Source: an uncultured Mediterranea sp.
GTDB taxonomy: Bacteria; Bacteroidota; Bacteroidia; Bacteroidales; Bacteroidaceae
Assembly (NCBI GenBank): GCA_946007445.1
Contig: CAMGAL010000011.1
Location: 1-17,521, forward strand
Direction: 5' to 3'
Length of the DNA: 17,521 bases
In this document: in pieces, positions 1-7,831 of the stretch
How positions within the stretch are numbered: position 1 is the stretch's first letter
Layout: the number at the start of each line of letters is the position of its first letter
Position numbers and translations under genes: made by a program
The notes under the pieces: generated by a model
Seen by the model: the letters and a program-made list of their open reading frames with translations, nothing else
Told to the model about the DNA's origin: nothing
The model's database searches: none

Positions 1-582
1 ACCGGCATTGTAGGCCGCCGCCACACAGAGCCAGTTGCCATACTTGGCATAGGCCTCCTTCAGGTAGCGGCAAGCCGCGCGGGTCTCCTTCTCCACATGA
101 TAGCGCTCGTCGATGTTGGCATTCACCTCCAAGCCATGTTCCCGCCCGGTGAGTGGCATGAACTGCCACAATCCGGCGGCACCGGCCGGGCTCTTGGCCA
201 AGGGGTTGAGGCTGCTCTCTATGACGGCCAGGTACTTGAAGTCGTCGGGCACCCCACACTCGCGCAGGATGGGCTCGATGACGGGGAAGTAGCGGTTGGC
301 CCGCTTGATGGCCAGCATCGTGGAGGTGTGCATATAGGTGAAGGTCATCAATTCTCGATCCATCCGCTCCCGGTGGTCGTTGCGGCGCAGGTCAATCTCC
401 TGCCCGGCAAAGTGGATGGCAGCAGGTACCGAAGGGGGTGCCGTGAGAGAGGGCACCTCGCTACGGACCACCATCTGCTCGTCGGGGGTGGTGGGCGCAA
501 AGCCCAACAGCATGGGCACGGTGGTGCCGAGGGCAAACGAGAGGGCCATGGCTCCGGCCCAGCAATATACGCTCTTCTTCAT
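1..582 (-). CDS. Lytic transglycosylase, SLT/MltD-like (C-terminal part outside window)
   Basis: Encodes the first 194 residues of a peptidoglycan lytic transglycosylase; the reading frame is still open at the window edge. Residues 1-28 (MKKSVYCWAGAMALSF...) form a signal peptide or N-terminal membrane anchor, so the enzyme should act in the periplasm. The SLT fold begins near residue 95. I see the catalytic-Glu motif AVIESSLNP (Glu122), the GLWQFMP motif (137-143) and the AAAYNAG motif at the window edge (188-194), all diagnostic of family 23 transglycosylases that cleave MurNAc-GlcNAc bonds to 1,6-anhydro products. The start lies only 6 bp after the nitroreductase stop, so it is probably the last or a later gene of a peptidase-nitroreductase-transglycosylase operon. 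LysM repeats, common C-terminally in MltD, would lie outside the window and cannot be assessed. Confidence 0.9.
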   Translation of the reverse strand, partial: MKKSVYCWAGAMALSFALGTTVPMLLGFAPTTPDEQMVVRSEVPSLTAPPSVPAAIHFAGQEIDLRRNDHRERMDRELMTFTYMHTSTMLAIKRANRYFPVIEPILRECGVPDDFKYLAVIESSLNPLAKSPAGAAGLWQFMPLTGREHGLEVNANIDERYHVEKETRAACRYLKEAYAKYGNWLCVAAAYNAG

Positions 583-588
583 ACGCAA

Positions 589-1128
589 CTACTTGACAAT
601 GCGATAGTAGTTAGCTTTGCGAGGCTTGGCAGGTACGAGGCCGGCAGCCGGATAGCCCAATGCCAAGGCACCCACGCCCATCAATCCTTCGGGCAGTCCC
701 CATTGTCGCATCAATTCGCGTCCCTCTCGGGAGGAAAAAATCTCTTTCTCCCGATGAATCCAGCATGAGCCCAAGCCGATGGCATGGGCGGCATTCATCA
801 TATTGCCTAGCACCAAGGCGGCATCGAGCGACGCGTTGGGACGGTCGGGAGAGTCGCTGGCAAAGACCAGCACCAGGGTAGGTGCACCGTAGTAGGGATT
901 GGAGTCGGTGCCCAGCACACGGGCATTGAGGCGCACCAGCTGAGCCACTTGGTCGGGGTTCTGTACGGCGACAATCCAAGGGTCTTGCCGCCCCATGCTG
1001 GTAGGTGCGAATGTGCCGGCTTCGAGCACGGCATGAAGCTCTTCGTCCGTGATTTGGCGAGAGCTGTATTGGCGGACGCTGCGGCGTTCCTTGAGGGTTT
1101 GAAGTACAGGGTTACTGAGGATATCCAT
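589..1128 (-). CDS. Nitroreductase family protein (FMN-dependent)
   Basis: A 179-residue small nitroreductase, expected to be a cytosolic FMN-binding homodimer that uses NAD(P)H to reduce nitro compounds, quinones or flavins; its natural substrate cannot be read from sequence. Family marks are the N-terminal FMN-phosphate-binding stretch KERRSVRQY (about 14-22), the helix-cap segment APTSMGRQDPW (about 41-51), and the C-terminal GLGSCWI motif (about 118-124) followed by a glycine-rich ALGYPA turn (about 156-161). The length is typical of the short single-domain subgroup common in anaerobes. It starts 23 bp after the upstream peptidase stop and ends 6 bp before the transglycosylase start, so co-transcription is likely. 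No separate promoter motif is visible in the short 5' gap. Confidence 0.92.
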   Translation of the reverse strand: MDILSNPVLQTLKERRSVRQYSSRQITDEELHAVLEAGTFAPTSMGRQDPWIVAVQNPDQVAQLVRLNARVLGTDSNPYYGAPTLVLVFASDSPDRPNASLDAALVLGNMMNAAHAIGLGSCWIHREKEIFSSREGRELMRQWGLPEGLMGVGALALGYPAAGLVPAKPRKANYYRIVK

Positions 1129-1151
1129 GGAATTTATGTGTTTATTTTATG

Positions 1152-2558
1152 CTACTCTTCTTCTGCAAACATGGGGTCCCAGGCAGGGAGAAGCGTGGGC
1201 TTCTGACGGAGGAGTTCCTGAATGCGGGCAGGCACATACTTGGTGTGAACCACCAGACGGAACATGTATTCATCGAACCACTCGTCGGTCATGATGAGGT
1301 GTCCCTTGTAGCCATTCGTGGCACCCCAGCTGTTCTCCACCATCCACTTGCGGGGCTTGCCCTGGGCATCGAGGTCAACGGCCATCAGCGTCATGGCGTG
1401 GGACGAGCCGCTGGAGAAGGTGGCGATGCGCTGCTTCTTGTCCATGGGGAAGGTAGTGCCCAGCAGGGACTCGTAGTCGTAGTTGCGCAAGTCGAGCAGG
1501 CCACGACCGGAGTCGAGACACTTGCCTACGTCGCACGAGAAGTACATCATGGTGCTGTCGCGGAGCGAGGCGATGGCCATCTCCTTGATATCCTCGACGG
1601 GGAGGTTGAGGTAGGTCCAGTTGCGTCCGTCGTAGGCGTGGCGGTCGTAGTCTATCTCATAGGTTTTGTAGAACTCGCGGGTGGGGTCGTTCATCAGCAT
1701 CACATAGTGGCCGAAGAGATCCGTGTCGCCATATTTGGCCAAGAAGGTCTGCGGTGTGTGGTGTTCGGTCTCCACGGGATTGCCCTGGGCATCGCGGCGC
1801 ACGAAGTCAAACTCCGTGGGAGGCACGCCGAGGTTGAGCACCAGCAACCGGTAGACGGTCTGCAGCATGGTGGTCTTCTCCTGCTGCAGCTTGGCGGGCT
1901 TGGCACCTGCTGCGGCCAGTTCTCTGAGACGCAATCCGTACTCCTTGAGCTTCTGGGCGATGAGTCCCGACATCCGTGAGGTGTTCTCGCTGCTGTTGGT
2001 CTCAGGCATGGCTTCGCGCGGCACCAGTCCATACTTGCCCACGATGTCGGCCACTCCGGTAAAGGTACCTCCATCGCTGAGGGGATGCTGAAACAGCCAC
2101 TCCACGGTCTTGTCGCTCATCGGTCGGGCCTGGGTGTCAATGATGCCTTGCAGGAAGAGGTTGGACTTCTCCAGCTGGTCCCAGAAGAAGGAGTAGACTT
2201 GCGAAAACTCCAGTTCGGGCAGGCCGTAGCGGGCAATGGCCTTGGCACGCATGACGTTGAGCCCGGTGAAGAGCCAGCAACGGCCCGACGACTTCTGGTC
2301 GGTGATGCCTTTGGAGTCTACTTTAATAGAGAAGTGTGTATCCATGGCCTGACGGTTCTCTTGATTGACAGCCAGCTTGCGCAGGTCGGTGCCGCCGATG
2401 GCGTTGCGCAGGGCGCGGTCGGCAGCCGTGCCTTGATAACCCTGGCGGACAACGTTCAACACTTCGGGAGTCAGCGCTCCCGACTGACTCTGCTGCGCCT
2501 GAAGGGGCAAGCAGCTGATGGAGCCTAATAGGAGGAGTGAAATGATCGGTTTTTGCAT
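1152..2558 (-). CDS. Secreted aminopeptidase C (C1B bleomycin hydrolase/PepC family)
   Basis: A 468-residue papain-fold cysteine aminopeptidase of family C1B. The catalytic residues are visible: Gln88 and Cys94 in DQKSSGRCWLF, His387 in GSSHAMTLMAV and Asn409 in WMVENSWG. These are the hallmarks of bleomycin hydrolase/PepC enzymes, which trim N-terminal residues from peptides, usually as hexameric barrels. Unlike classical cytosolic PepC, it has a Sec signal peptide (MQKPIISLLLLGSISC... to about residue 22, ending QAQ), so I infer export to the periplasm. The start at 2558 is chosen over the in-frame ATG at 2594, because that ATG overlaps the promoter -7 element at 2592-2599 and the chosen Met opens the signal peptide directly. 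It heads the minus-strand operon. A Cys near the signal-peptide end (SISC) makes a lipoprotein conceivable but the lipobox is poor. Confidence 0.93.
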   Translation of the reverse strand: MQKPIISLLLLGSISCLPLQAQQSQSGALTPEVLNVVRQGYQGTAADRALRNAIGGTDLRKLAVNQENRQAMDTHFSIKVDSKGITDQKSSGRCWLFTGLNVMRAKAIARYGLPELEFSQVYSFFWDQLEKSNLFLQGIIDTQARPMSDKTVEWLFQHPLSDGGTFTGVADIVGKYGLVPREAMPETNSSENTSRMSGLIAQKLKEYGLRLRELAAAGAKPAKLQQEKTTMLQTVYRLLVLNLGVPPTEFDFVRRDAQGNPVETEHHTPQTFLAKYGDTDLFGHYVMLMNDPTREFYKTYEIDYDRHAYDGRNWTYLNLPVEDIKEMAIASLRDSTMMYFSCDVGKCLDSGRGLLDLRNYDYESLLGTTFPMDKKQRIATFSSGSSHAMTLMAVDLDAQGKPRKWMVENSWGATNGYKGHLIMTDEWFDEYMFRLVVHTKYVPARIQELLRQKPTLLPAWDPMFAEEE

Positions 2559-2591
2559 ACGTGTAGTGTTATTAGTAGAGGTTCTCAGAAG

Positions 2592-2599
2592 CAAAAGTA
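2592..2599 (-). promoter_or_regulatory. Bacteroidetes-type promoter -7 element for the peptidase operon
   Basis: On the minus strand this reads TACTTTTG, an exact match to the TAnnTTTG -7 box recognised by the Bacteroidetes primary sigma factor. It lies about 33 bases before the peptidase start codon. No good TTTG -33 box is found 19-21 bp upstream; that region is T/C-rich. The motif supports the start at 2558 over the one at 2594. Confidence 0.55.
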
Positions 2600-2659
2600 G
2601 GAAGAAAAACGCAAAAAAGGAAGAAAAGTGAACGATTTCGAGGGAAAAAACGCGATTTG

Positions 2660-2691
2660 TTTGCTTTATTCTAAAGAATGCCCTAAATTTG
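2660..2691 (+). promoter_or_regulatory. Bacteroidetes promoter for the glycosyltransferase-kinase pair
   Basis: TTTG at 2660-2663 is followed, after exactly 20 bp, by TAAATTTG at 2684-2691. This matches the Bacteroidetes TTTG-N19-21-TAnnTTTG promoter. A second TTTG sits immediately upstream at 2656-2659. Transcription should start around 2698, placing the glycosyltransferase start at 2727 about 30 bases downstream and excluding the in-frame ATG at 2628. Confidence 0.75.
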
Positions 2692-2726
2692 GGTACTTTT
2701 TAAATGAAAACCTAACGTCTATACCC

Positions 2727-3923
2727 ATGAAATACATCGAACTGCTGTTTTGGCTCTGCCTGTTCATCGTATTCTATACATACATCGGCTACGGATTGCT
2801 GATTTACCTAATGGTGAAGGTGAAGGAGGCGATTCGCAAGCCCACTCCCCCTACCCTGCCCGACGAAGCCCAACTGCCCCCGCTGACGCTCTGCATCGCC
2901 GCCTACAACGAAGAGCAGGTGGTGGAGATGAAGATGCGCAACTGCCTGGAGCTGGACTACCCAGCAGACAAGCTACACATCCTATGGATCACCGACGGCA
3001 GCAACGACCACACCAACGAGCTGCTCTCACGCTGGCCGCAGGCCACCGTGGCCTTCCAGCCGGAGCGACAAGGCAAGACAGCGGCTCTCAACCGAGGCAT
3101 CCGGCTGGTGAAGACCGACTTGGTGGTCTTCACCGATGCCAATACCCTGCTCAACCGCGAAGCAATGAAAGAGATTGTACGCCTCTTTCAGGACCCGAAG
3201 GTGGGTTGCGTGGCCGGTGAGAAGCGCATTGCCACCAAGAGCCAGGACAATGCCGCATCGGGCGGCGAAGGCATCTACTGGAAATATGAGTCGTGCCTGA
3301 AGGGACTGGACTCGCGCCTGAGTTCGGCTTGCGGCGCGGCCGGCGAACTGTTTGCCCTCCGCACGGCGCTGTATGAGCCGATGTCGGCCGACACGTTGCT
3401 GGACGACTTCATCCTCTCGCTGCGCACCGTGATGCGCGGCTACAAGATAGCCTACTGTCCGACAGCCTACGCCACTGAGAGCGGCTCGGCCGACATGGAG
3501 GAGGAGGAGAAACGCAAGGTGCGCATCGCTGCCGGCGGTCTGCAGTCGGTCTATCGCCTACGGGCCCTGCTCAATCCGCTGCGCTACGGCATCTTCAGCT
3601 TCCAGTACACCTCGCATCGCGTGCTGCGCTGGACCCTCACGCCGCTCTGCCTCTTCGCCTTGCTGCCGCTGGGCACCGTGCTGCTCTTCCATCCCGACCG
3701 GGCCATGCTCTACGCCCTCATCTGGGATGCCCAGTGCCTGTTCTATCTGCTGGCAGGCTTAGGCTATCGCTACAACAAACTGCACATCAAGCGCAAAGCC
3801 TTCTTCGTTCCCTACTACTTCCTCTTCATGAACGCCAACGTGGTGCGCGGGGCCTACTACCTCTACCACCGACGGGGCACACAGAACGGAGCCTGGGAGA
3901 AGGCCCGAAGGGCCCAAGACTGA
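2727..3923 (+). CDS. Membrane glycosyltransferase family 2
   Basis: A 398-residue inner-membrane GT-A glycosyltransferase. A transmembrane helix at about residues 5-32 anchors the N-terminus. The GT2 domain spans about 52-280: the nucleotide-binding start LTLCIAAYNEE, WITDGSNDHT (87-96), the DXD-like metal site FTDANTLL (Asp137) and the acidic acceptor-site motif LLDDFILSL (Asp226/227). The KRKVRIAAG segment (262-270) takes the place of the QxxRW motif of processive enzymes. Further hydrophobic segments at about 303-322, 328-346 and 358-380 indicate C-terminal membrane helices, a topology shared with cellulose-synthase/NodC-like polymerases. Donor and acceptor are unknown; polysaccharide or glycolipid assembly is inferred from the topology. 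The start was placed after the promoter at 2660-2691. It is followed 49 bp later by a sensor kinase gene with no promoter visible between them. Confidence 0.9.
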   Translation: MKYIELLFWLCLFIVFYTYIGYGLLIYLMVKVKEAIRKPTPPTLPDEAQLPPLTLCIAAYNEEQVVEMKMRNCLELDYPADKLHILWITDGSNDHTNELLSRWPQATVAFQPERQGKTAALNRGIRLVKTDLVVFTDANTLLNREAMKEIVRLFQDPKVGCVAGEKRIATKSQDNAASGGEGIYWKYESCLKGLDSRLSSACGAAGELFALRTALYEPMSADTLLDDFILSLRTVMRGYKIAYCPTAYATESGSADMEEEEKRKVRIAAGGLQSVYRLRALLNPLRYGIFSFQYTSHRVLRWTLTPLCLFALLPLGTVLLFHPDRAMLYALIWDAQCLFYLLAGLGYRYNKLHIKRKAFFVPYYFLFMNANVVRGAYYLYHRRGTQNGAWEKARRAQD

Positions 3924-3972
3924 ACCTCCCATCTATCGAACCAAGTATCATTTCCACATCACCCATCCCACC

Positions 3973-6636
3973 ATGAATAGCATCTTAAAAGATAAGAATA
4001 ACGCCTCCCGCCTGCTGCAACTCACCGCCGACACCCTGCTGCTTCTCGATGCAGAAGGGGTGTGCCAAGACATCCAGGTCAACCTCGTTGACCTATGGTT
4101 CTTGAAAGAGGAACTACTGCTGGGGAAGAACATCTTCGAGCTGATGCCCGCGGCCACCTATCAGCAGTTCTACCCCGACTTCCTGCGCGTACTGAAGGGG
4201 CATGAACGCACGGCCAACAACTACCGCATGGAGCTGCGTGGCGAGACCTTCTACTTCAAGTGCATCATGACACCCTACGACGGCATGGTGCTCTGCCAGT
4301 ATCGCGACATCACGGAGCGGAGCCTGCGCCGCGTGGAGCTGGAGAAGAAAAACCGCGAGCTGGGCGAGATACAACGGGCTGCCCTCATAGGCAACTTCCG
4401 CTACGAGAGCCGGGAAGACCGATTCTTCTACTACGGCCATACCGGCGTGATGTGCCAGAGCGAGGAGAGCAGCATCTGCTTCAATGACTACCTCCATCAG
4501 ATTGTGGAAGAAGACCGTCCTGCGTTTCTGGAATGGATGAAGCAGAACCTCCGGGGCGACCTGACACACAGCATCGAGTACCGCCTGAACTTCCAGAGTG
4601 CCATCCACTACATCCGCCTGAAAGCCTTCGCGCGCGAGCGATACCACGACGGCAACACCCATCTGGAGGGATATATACAGAACATCACTGACATACAGCG
4701 CAGCCGCAACGACATCAACCTGCTGACCCACGCCATCAACAACTCCATCGAGGACATCTTTGCCACCCGGCTGGATGGCACCCTGGTGTTCTGCAACCGC
4801 CTCTTCAAGCAGCATCACGGCATTGATGACCACGTAGACATCACTACACTCAACATAGCCCACCTCTCTCCCCAGCCTGATACCCTGGAGGCCTGGCAAG
4901 ACATCCTCGGCAAGGTGAAGGCAGGTGGAGGCAGGAGCGACTTCTCCGTAGTGAACCCCCTGCCCGGCAGCGGCGACGCGTGGCGCTATGCACGGTCGTG
5001 TTGTCTGGGCCCCGCCGACGGGGGTGAGGTGACCCTGGGGGCCTTCGGCCGCGACGTGAGCGAGCGGGTGAAGCTGGAGCGCGACGCCAAGCGACTCAAC
5101 AAGATTCTGGACAAGGTCATTGAGAATCTGCCCGCCGGCATTGTGGTGAAGGACATCCAGAACGACTTCCGCTACATCTACCGCAACCGCGAGTCCTACA
5201 ACCGCGACCTGCAATCGGGCAATCCCATTGGCAAGAACGACTTCGACTGCCACCCCTACGAGGTGGCGGTGATGAAGCGCAAGCAAGACGAGGAAGCCGC
5301 CCGCACGGGACAAATCCTGCACTGGCAAGAGGAAGACCGCGACCACGAAGGCAACACCATCTACATCGACAAGCGGAAAATCAGAATAGACAGTCCAGAC
5401 TTCTCGCCCGTGCTGCTCAACATCGACTGGGACATCACCGAGACAGAGCAGATGAAGCGCGAGCTGATACGAGCCAAGGAGAAAGCCGAAACCTCGGACA
5501 AACTGAAATCGGCCTTCCTGGCCAACATGAGCCACGAGATACGCACGCCGCTCAACGCCATCGTAGGCTTCTCGCGCATCATTGCCGAGAGCAACGACCC
5601 GCAAGAGCGTGCCAACTTTTATAATATTGTAGAGGCCAACAACGACCGTCTGCTCTTCCTCATCAACGAAATCCTGGACCTCTCCAAGATAGAGGCCGGC
5701 ATGATCCAGTTCAGCATCAAACCCGTACACCTCTATCCGCTCTGCCGCGAGGTGTTCAACGCCCACAAGCTGCGTTGTCCGGGCGGAGTGCGACTGGTGC
5801 TGGAGCCGTCAGACGACGAGCTGGTCATCAAGGCCGACAAGAACCGCCTGTTCCAGGTCATCTCCAACCTGATAGGCAATGCGTTCAAGTTCACCACCCA
5901 GGGCAGTGTCAGCTTCGGCTACGAAATCATCAGCGACCACCGCGTGCGGTTCCACGTCAGCGACACCGGCGCCGGCATAGCGCCCGACAAGCTGCCCACC
6001 GTGTTCGACCGCTTTGTCAAGGCCAACGAGTTCGTGCAAGGCACCGGTCTGGGACTCTCCATCAGCAAGACCATCGTAGAGCGCCTGGGCGGTGAGATTT
6101 CCGTCAGCTCCACCCTGGGCAAAGGCACGACCTTCACCTTCATCCTGCCCATCGGCGACCTCGATGATGAGGAGATAGCCCAGGCCACCGACCAGCCGGC
6201 CGGTGAAGCCACTCCTCCGGCCGACTCCTCCTCCCAAGTTGCCCAGGACGATGTCTCCCATATCCCCCTCTCTCCCTCGGGACATAAATACACCATCCTC
6301 TATGCCGAAGACATGGACAGCAACTATGTGCTGGCCAAGGCCATCCTGGGCCGCCTCTACCACTTGGAGCGTGCCAAGGACGGTATAGAAGCCGTGCAGC
6401 TGTTTGAGGAACTTCATCCCGACATCATCCTGATGGACATGAAGATGCCCAACATGGGAGGACTGGACGCCACACGCATCATCCGCGAGCTGTCGCCTAC
6501 GGTACCTATCATCATCCTCACAGCATTTGCCTTCGACGACGACTGCCAGAAGGCGCACGAAGCAGGATGTACCGACTTCCTGACGAAGCCCTACACGCAG
6601 GAAGCCATCAAGAGCATGATAGCCAAATACCTTTAG
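3973..6636 (+). CDS. Hybrid sensor histidine kinase/response regulator with multiple PAS-like domains
   Basis: An 887-residue hybrid two-component protein with no signal peptide or membrane helix, so it should be cytosolic. About 500 N-terminal residues hold roughly four PAS-like sensor modules. Boundaries are marked by linkers such as CQYRDITERS (ends near 117), GYIQNITDIQ (near 237), GAFGRDVSER (near 364) and INWDIT-like LNIDWDITETEQ (near 490). The kinase core follows: H-box NMSHEIRTPLNAI with phosphoacceptor His521, N-box NLIGNAFKF (Asn632/Asn636), G1 DTGAGI and G2 GTGLGLSIS. After a proline- and serine-rich linker (about 735-770) comes a receiver domain with the phosphoacceptor Asp822 in LMDMKMP and Lys872 in LTKPYT. 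There is no DNA-binding output domain, so the phosphoryl group must act on another protein or tune the kinase. It lies 49 bp behind the glycosyltransferase and is probably co-transcribed. The ligand is unknown. Confidence 0.93.
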   Translation: MNSILKDKNNASRLLQLTADTLLLLDAEGVCQDIQVNLVDLWFLKEELLLGKNIFELMPAATYQQFYPDFLRVLKGHERTANNYRMELRGETFYFKCIMTPYDGMVLCQYRDITERSLRRVELEKKNRELGEIQRAALIGNFRYESREDRFFYYGHTGVMCQSEESSICFNDYLHQIVEEDRPAFLEWMKQNLRGDLTHSIEYRLNFQSAIHYIRLKAFARERYHDGNTHLEGYIQNITDIQRSRNDINLLTHAINNSIEDIFATRLDGTLVFCNRLFKQHHGIDDHVDITTLNIAHLSPQPDTLEAWQDILGKVKAGGGRSDFSVVNPLPGSGDAWRYARSCCLGPADGGEVTLGAFGRDVSERVKLERDAKRLNKILDKVIENLPAGIVVKDIQNDFRYIYRNRESYNRDLQSGNPIGKNDFDCHPYEVAVMKRKQDEEAARTGQILHWQEEDRDHEGNTIYIDKRKIRIDSPDFSPVLLNIDWDITETEQMKRELIRAKEKAETSDKLKSAFLANMSHEIRTPLNAIVGFSRIIAESNDPQERANFYNIVEANNDRLLFLINEILDLSKIEAGMIQFSIKPVHLYPLCREVFNAHKLRCPGGVRLVLEPSDDELVIKADKNRLFQVISNLIGNAFKFTTQGSVSFGYEIISDHRVRFHVSDTGAGIAPDKLPTVFDRFVKANEFVQGTGLGLSISKTIVERLGGEISVSSTLGKGTTFTFILPIGDLDDEEIAQATDQPAGEATPPADSSSQVAQDDVSHIPLSPSGHKYTILYAEDMDSNYVLAKAILGRLYHLERAKDGIEAVQLFEELHPDIILMDMKMPNMGGLDATRIIRELSPTVPIIILTAFAFDDDCQKAHEAGCTDFLTKPYTQEAIKSMIAKYL

Positions 6637-6700
6637 CGTCTGCAAAAGTGGACGAAATGTCCATCAAATAAGCCAAATAGTCAAGTCGGAGCGACAAGGG

Positions 6701-6731
6701 TTTGCCAGTTTGCAGAATAGTTGTAACTTTG
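6701..6731 (+). promoter_or_regulatory. Bacteroidetes promoter for the aldolase-kinase-transporter genes
   Basis: TTTG at 6701-6704 is separated by 19 bp from TAACTTTG at 6724-6731, an exact fit to the Bacteroidetes TTTG-N19-21-TAnnTTTG promoter. Initiation near 6738 leaves a short leader before the ATG at 6761. An upstream in-frame ATG at 6710 lies inside this promoter and is therefore not the start. Confidence 0.75.
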
Positions 6732-6760
6732 CAACCGTTTTTTTAGATACTTCGACATCC

Positions 6761-7795
6761 ATGAGACATTTCGATACTGACTATATGGAAGGCGCCCATC
6801 CGCGCGTCATGCAACGTCTGCTGGAGACCAATCTGGAGCAGACACCCGGCTATGGCAACGACCCCTACTGCCGGCAAGCCAAGGAACTGATCAAGAAAGC
6901 CTGTGGCTGCGAGGCCGACAGTGAGGCGCTGGACGTACACTTTCTGGTAGGTGGCACACAGACCAACTCCACCGTCATCGATGCCCTCCTGCGACACCAC
7001 GAAGGCGTATTGGCCGCCGAGACGGCACACATCAATGTACACGAGTCGGGAGCCATCGAGTCGTGCGGCCACAAGGTGCTGACCCTGCCCTCGCACGAAG
7101 GCAAGGTGGAGGCCCGCGAGGTGGAGGCCTACATCAGCAACTTCTATGCCGACGAGACCTACGAACACATGGTGGCACCGGGTATGCTCTACATCAGCTT
7201 CCCCACCGAGTATGGCACCCTCTACAGCCGCGCCGAGCTGGAGGAGCTGCACCGCATCTGCCGGCAGGCCGACATTCCCCTCTACATCGACGGTGCCCGT
7301 CTGGGCTACGGACTGGCCAGCGAGGCTTGCGACTTCACTCTGGCCGATCTGCCCTCGCTCTGCGACATCTTCTATATAGGCGGCACCAAGGTCGGTGCCC
7401 TCTTCGGCGAATGTGTCGTAGCCCGCAAGGGACTGCTCTCCCACTTCTTCCCCCTCATCAAGCAGCACGGAGCCTTGATGGCCAAGGGGCGCCTGCTGGG
7501 TCTGCAGTTTGCCACCCTCTTCACCGACGACCTCTACCTGCAGGCCGCCCGTCATGCCGTCGGGCTGGCCATGCGCCTCAAGCAGGGCTTCGTCAGCAAG
7601 GGCTACCGGCTCTTCCTCGACTCTCCCACCAACCAGCAGTTTGTGGTACTGCCCAACGAGGTGATGGACCGCCTGGCACAGAGCTCCACCTTCGAGGTAT
7701 GGGGAACGCGAGGCACCACCCACACCACCGTGCGCTTCGTCACCAGCTGGGCCACCCGCCCCGAAGATGTCGAAGCCCTCATCAACGAACTTTAA
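6761..7795 (+). CDS. Threonine aldolase family protein (PLP-dependent, beta-eliminating lyase fold)
   Basis: A 344-residue PLP enzyme of the low-specificity threonine aldolase type, which cleaves L-threonine or L-allo-threonine to glycine and acetaldehyde. Seen in the sequence: N-terminal DYMEGAHPRV, the GYGNDPY segment, GGTQTNST (cofactor-phosphate binding), the HINVHESGAIE motif, YISFPTEYGTLY, the pyridine-N aspartate in LYIDGARLGYG, and the Schiff-base lysine Lys210 in IGGTKVGALFG. The length is normal for the family. The start at 6761 was chosen because the longer frame begins inside the promoter. A strong promoter precedes it and a PfkB kinase follows after 36 bp. Expected roles are glycine supply or threonine turnover. 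Specificity for threonine rather than another beta-hydroxy amino acid is inferred from the family only. Confidence 0.9.
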   Translation: MRHFDTDYMEGAHPRVMQRLLETNLEQTPGYGNDPYCRQAKELIKKACGCEADSEALDVHFLVGGTQTNSTVIDALLRHHEGVLAAETAHINVHESGAIESCGHKVLTLPSHEGKVEAREVEAYISNFYADETYEHMVAPGMLYISFPTEYGTLYSRAELEELHRICRQADIPLYIDGARLGYGLASEACDFTLADLPSLCDIFYIGGTKVGALFGECVVARKGLLSHFFPLIKQHGALMAKGRLLGLQFATLFTDDLYLQAARHAVGLAMRLKQGFVSKGYRLFLDSPTNQQFVVLPNEVMDRLAQSSTFEVWGTRGTTHTTVRFVTSWATRPEDVEALINEL

Positions 7796-7831
7796 GACAA
7801 CCCACACGTTTATATTATCCCTGAAACCATC

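Noticed and set aside
1149..1979. 276-codon plus-strand frame opposite the C1B peptidase
   Set aside because: Antisense to a gene with an intact catalytic triad; no independent promoter or motif.
2628..2726. 33-codon N-terminal extension of the glycosyltransferase
   Set aside because: Its ATG lies upstream of the clear promoter at 2660-2691, and the chosen start gives a normal membrane anchor.
4114..5766. 550-codon open frame on the minus strand opposite the hybrid kinase
   Set aside because: The sense strand encodes a complete hybrid kinase with all catalytic boxes; the antisense frame is Val/Leu/His-rich without any recognisable motif.
6649..6663. Small hairpin TGGAC-GAAAT-GTCCA after the hybrid kinase as a terminator
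   Set aside because: The stem has only five pairs and no T run follows, so it is too weak to call.
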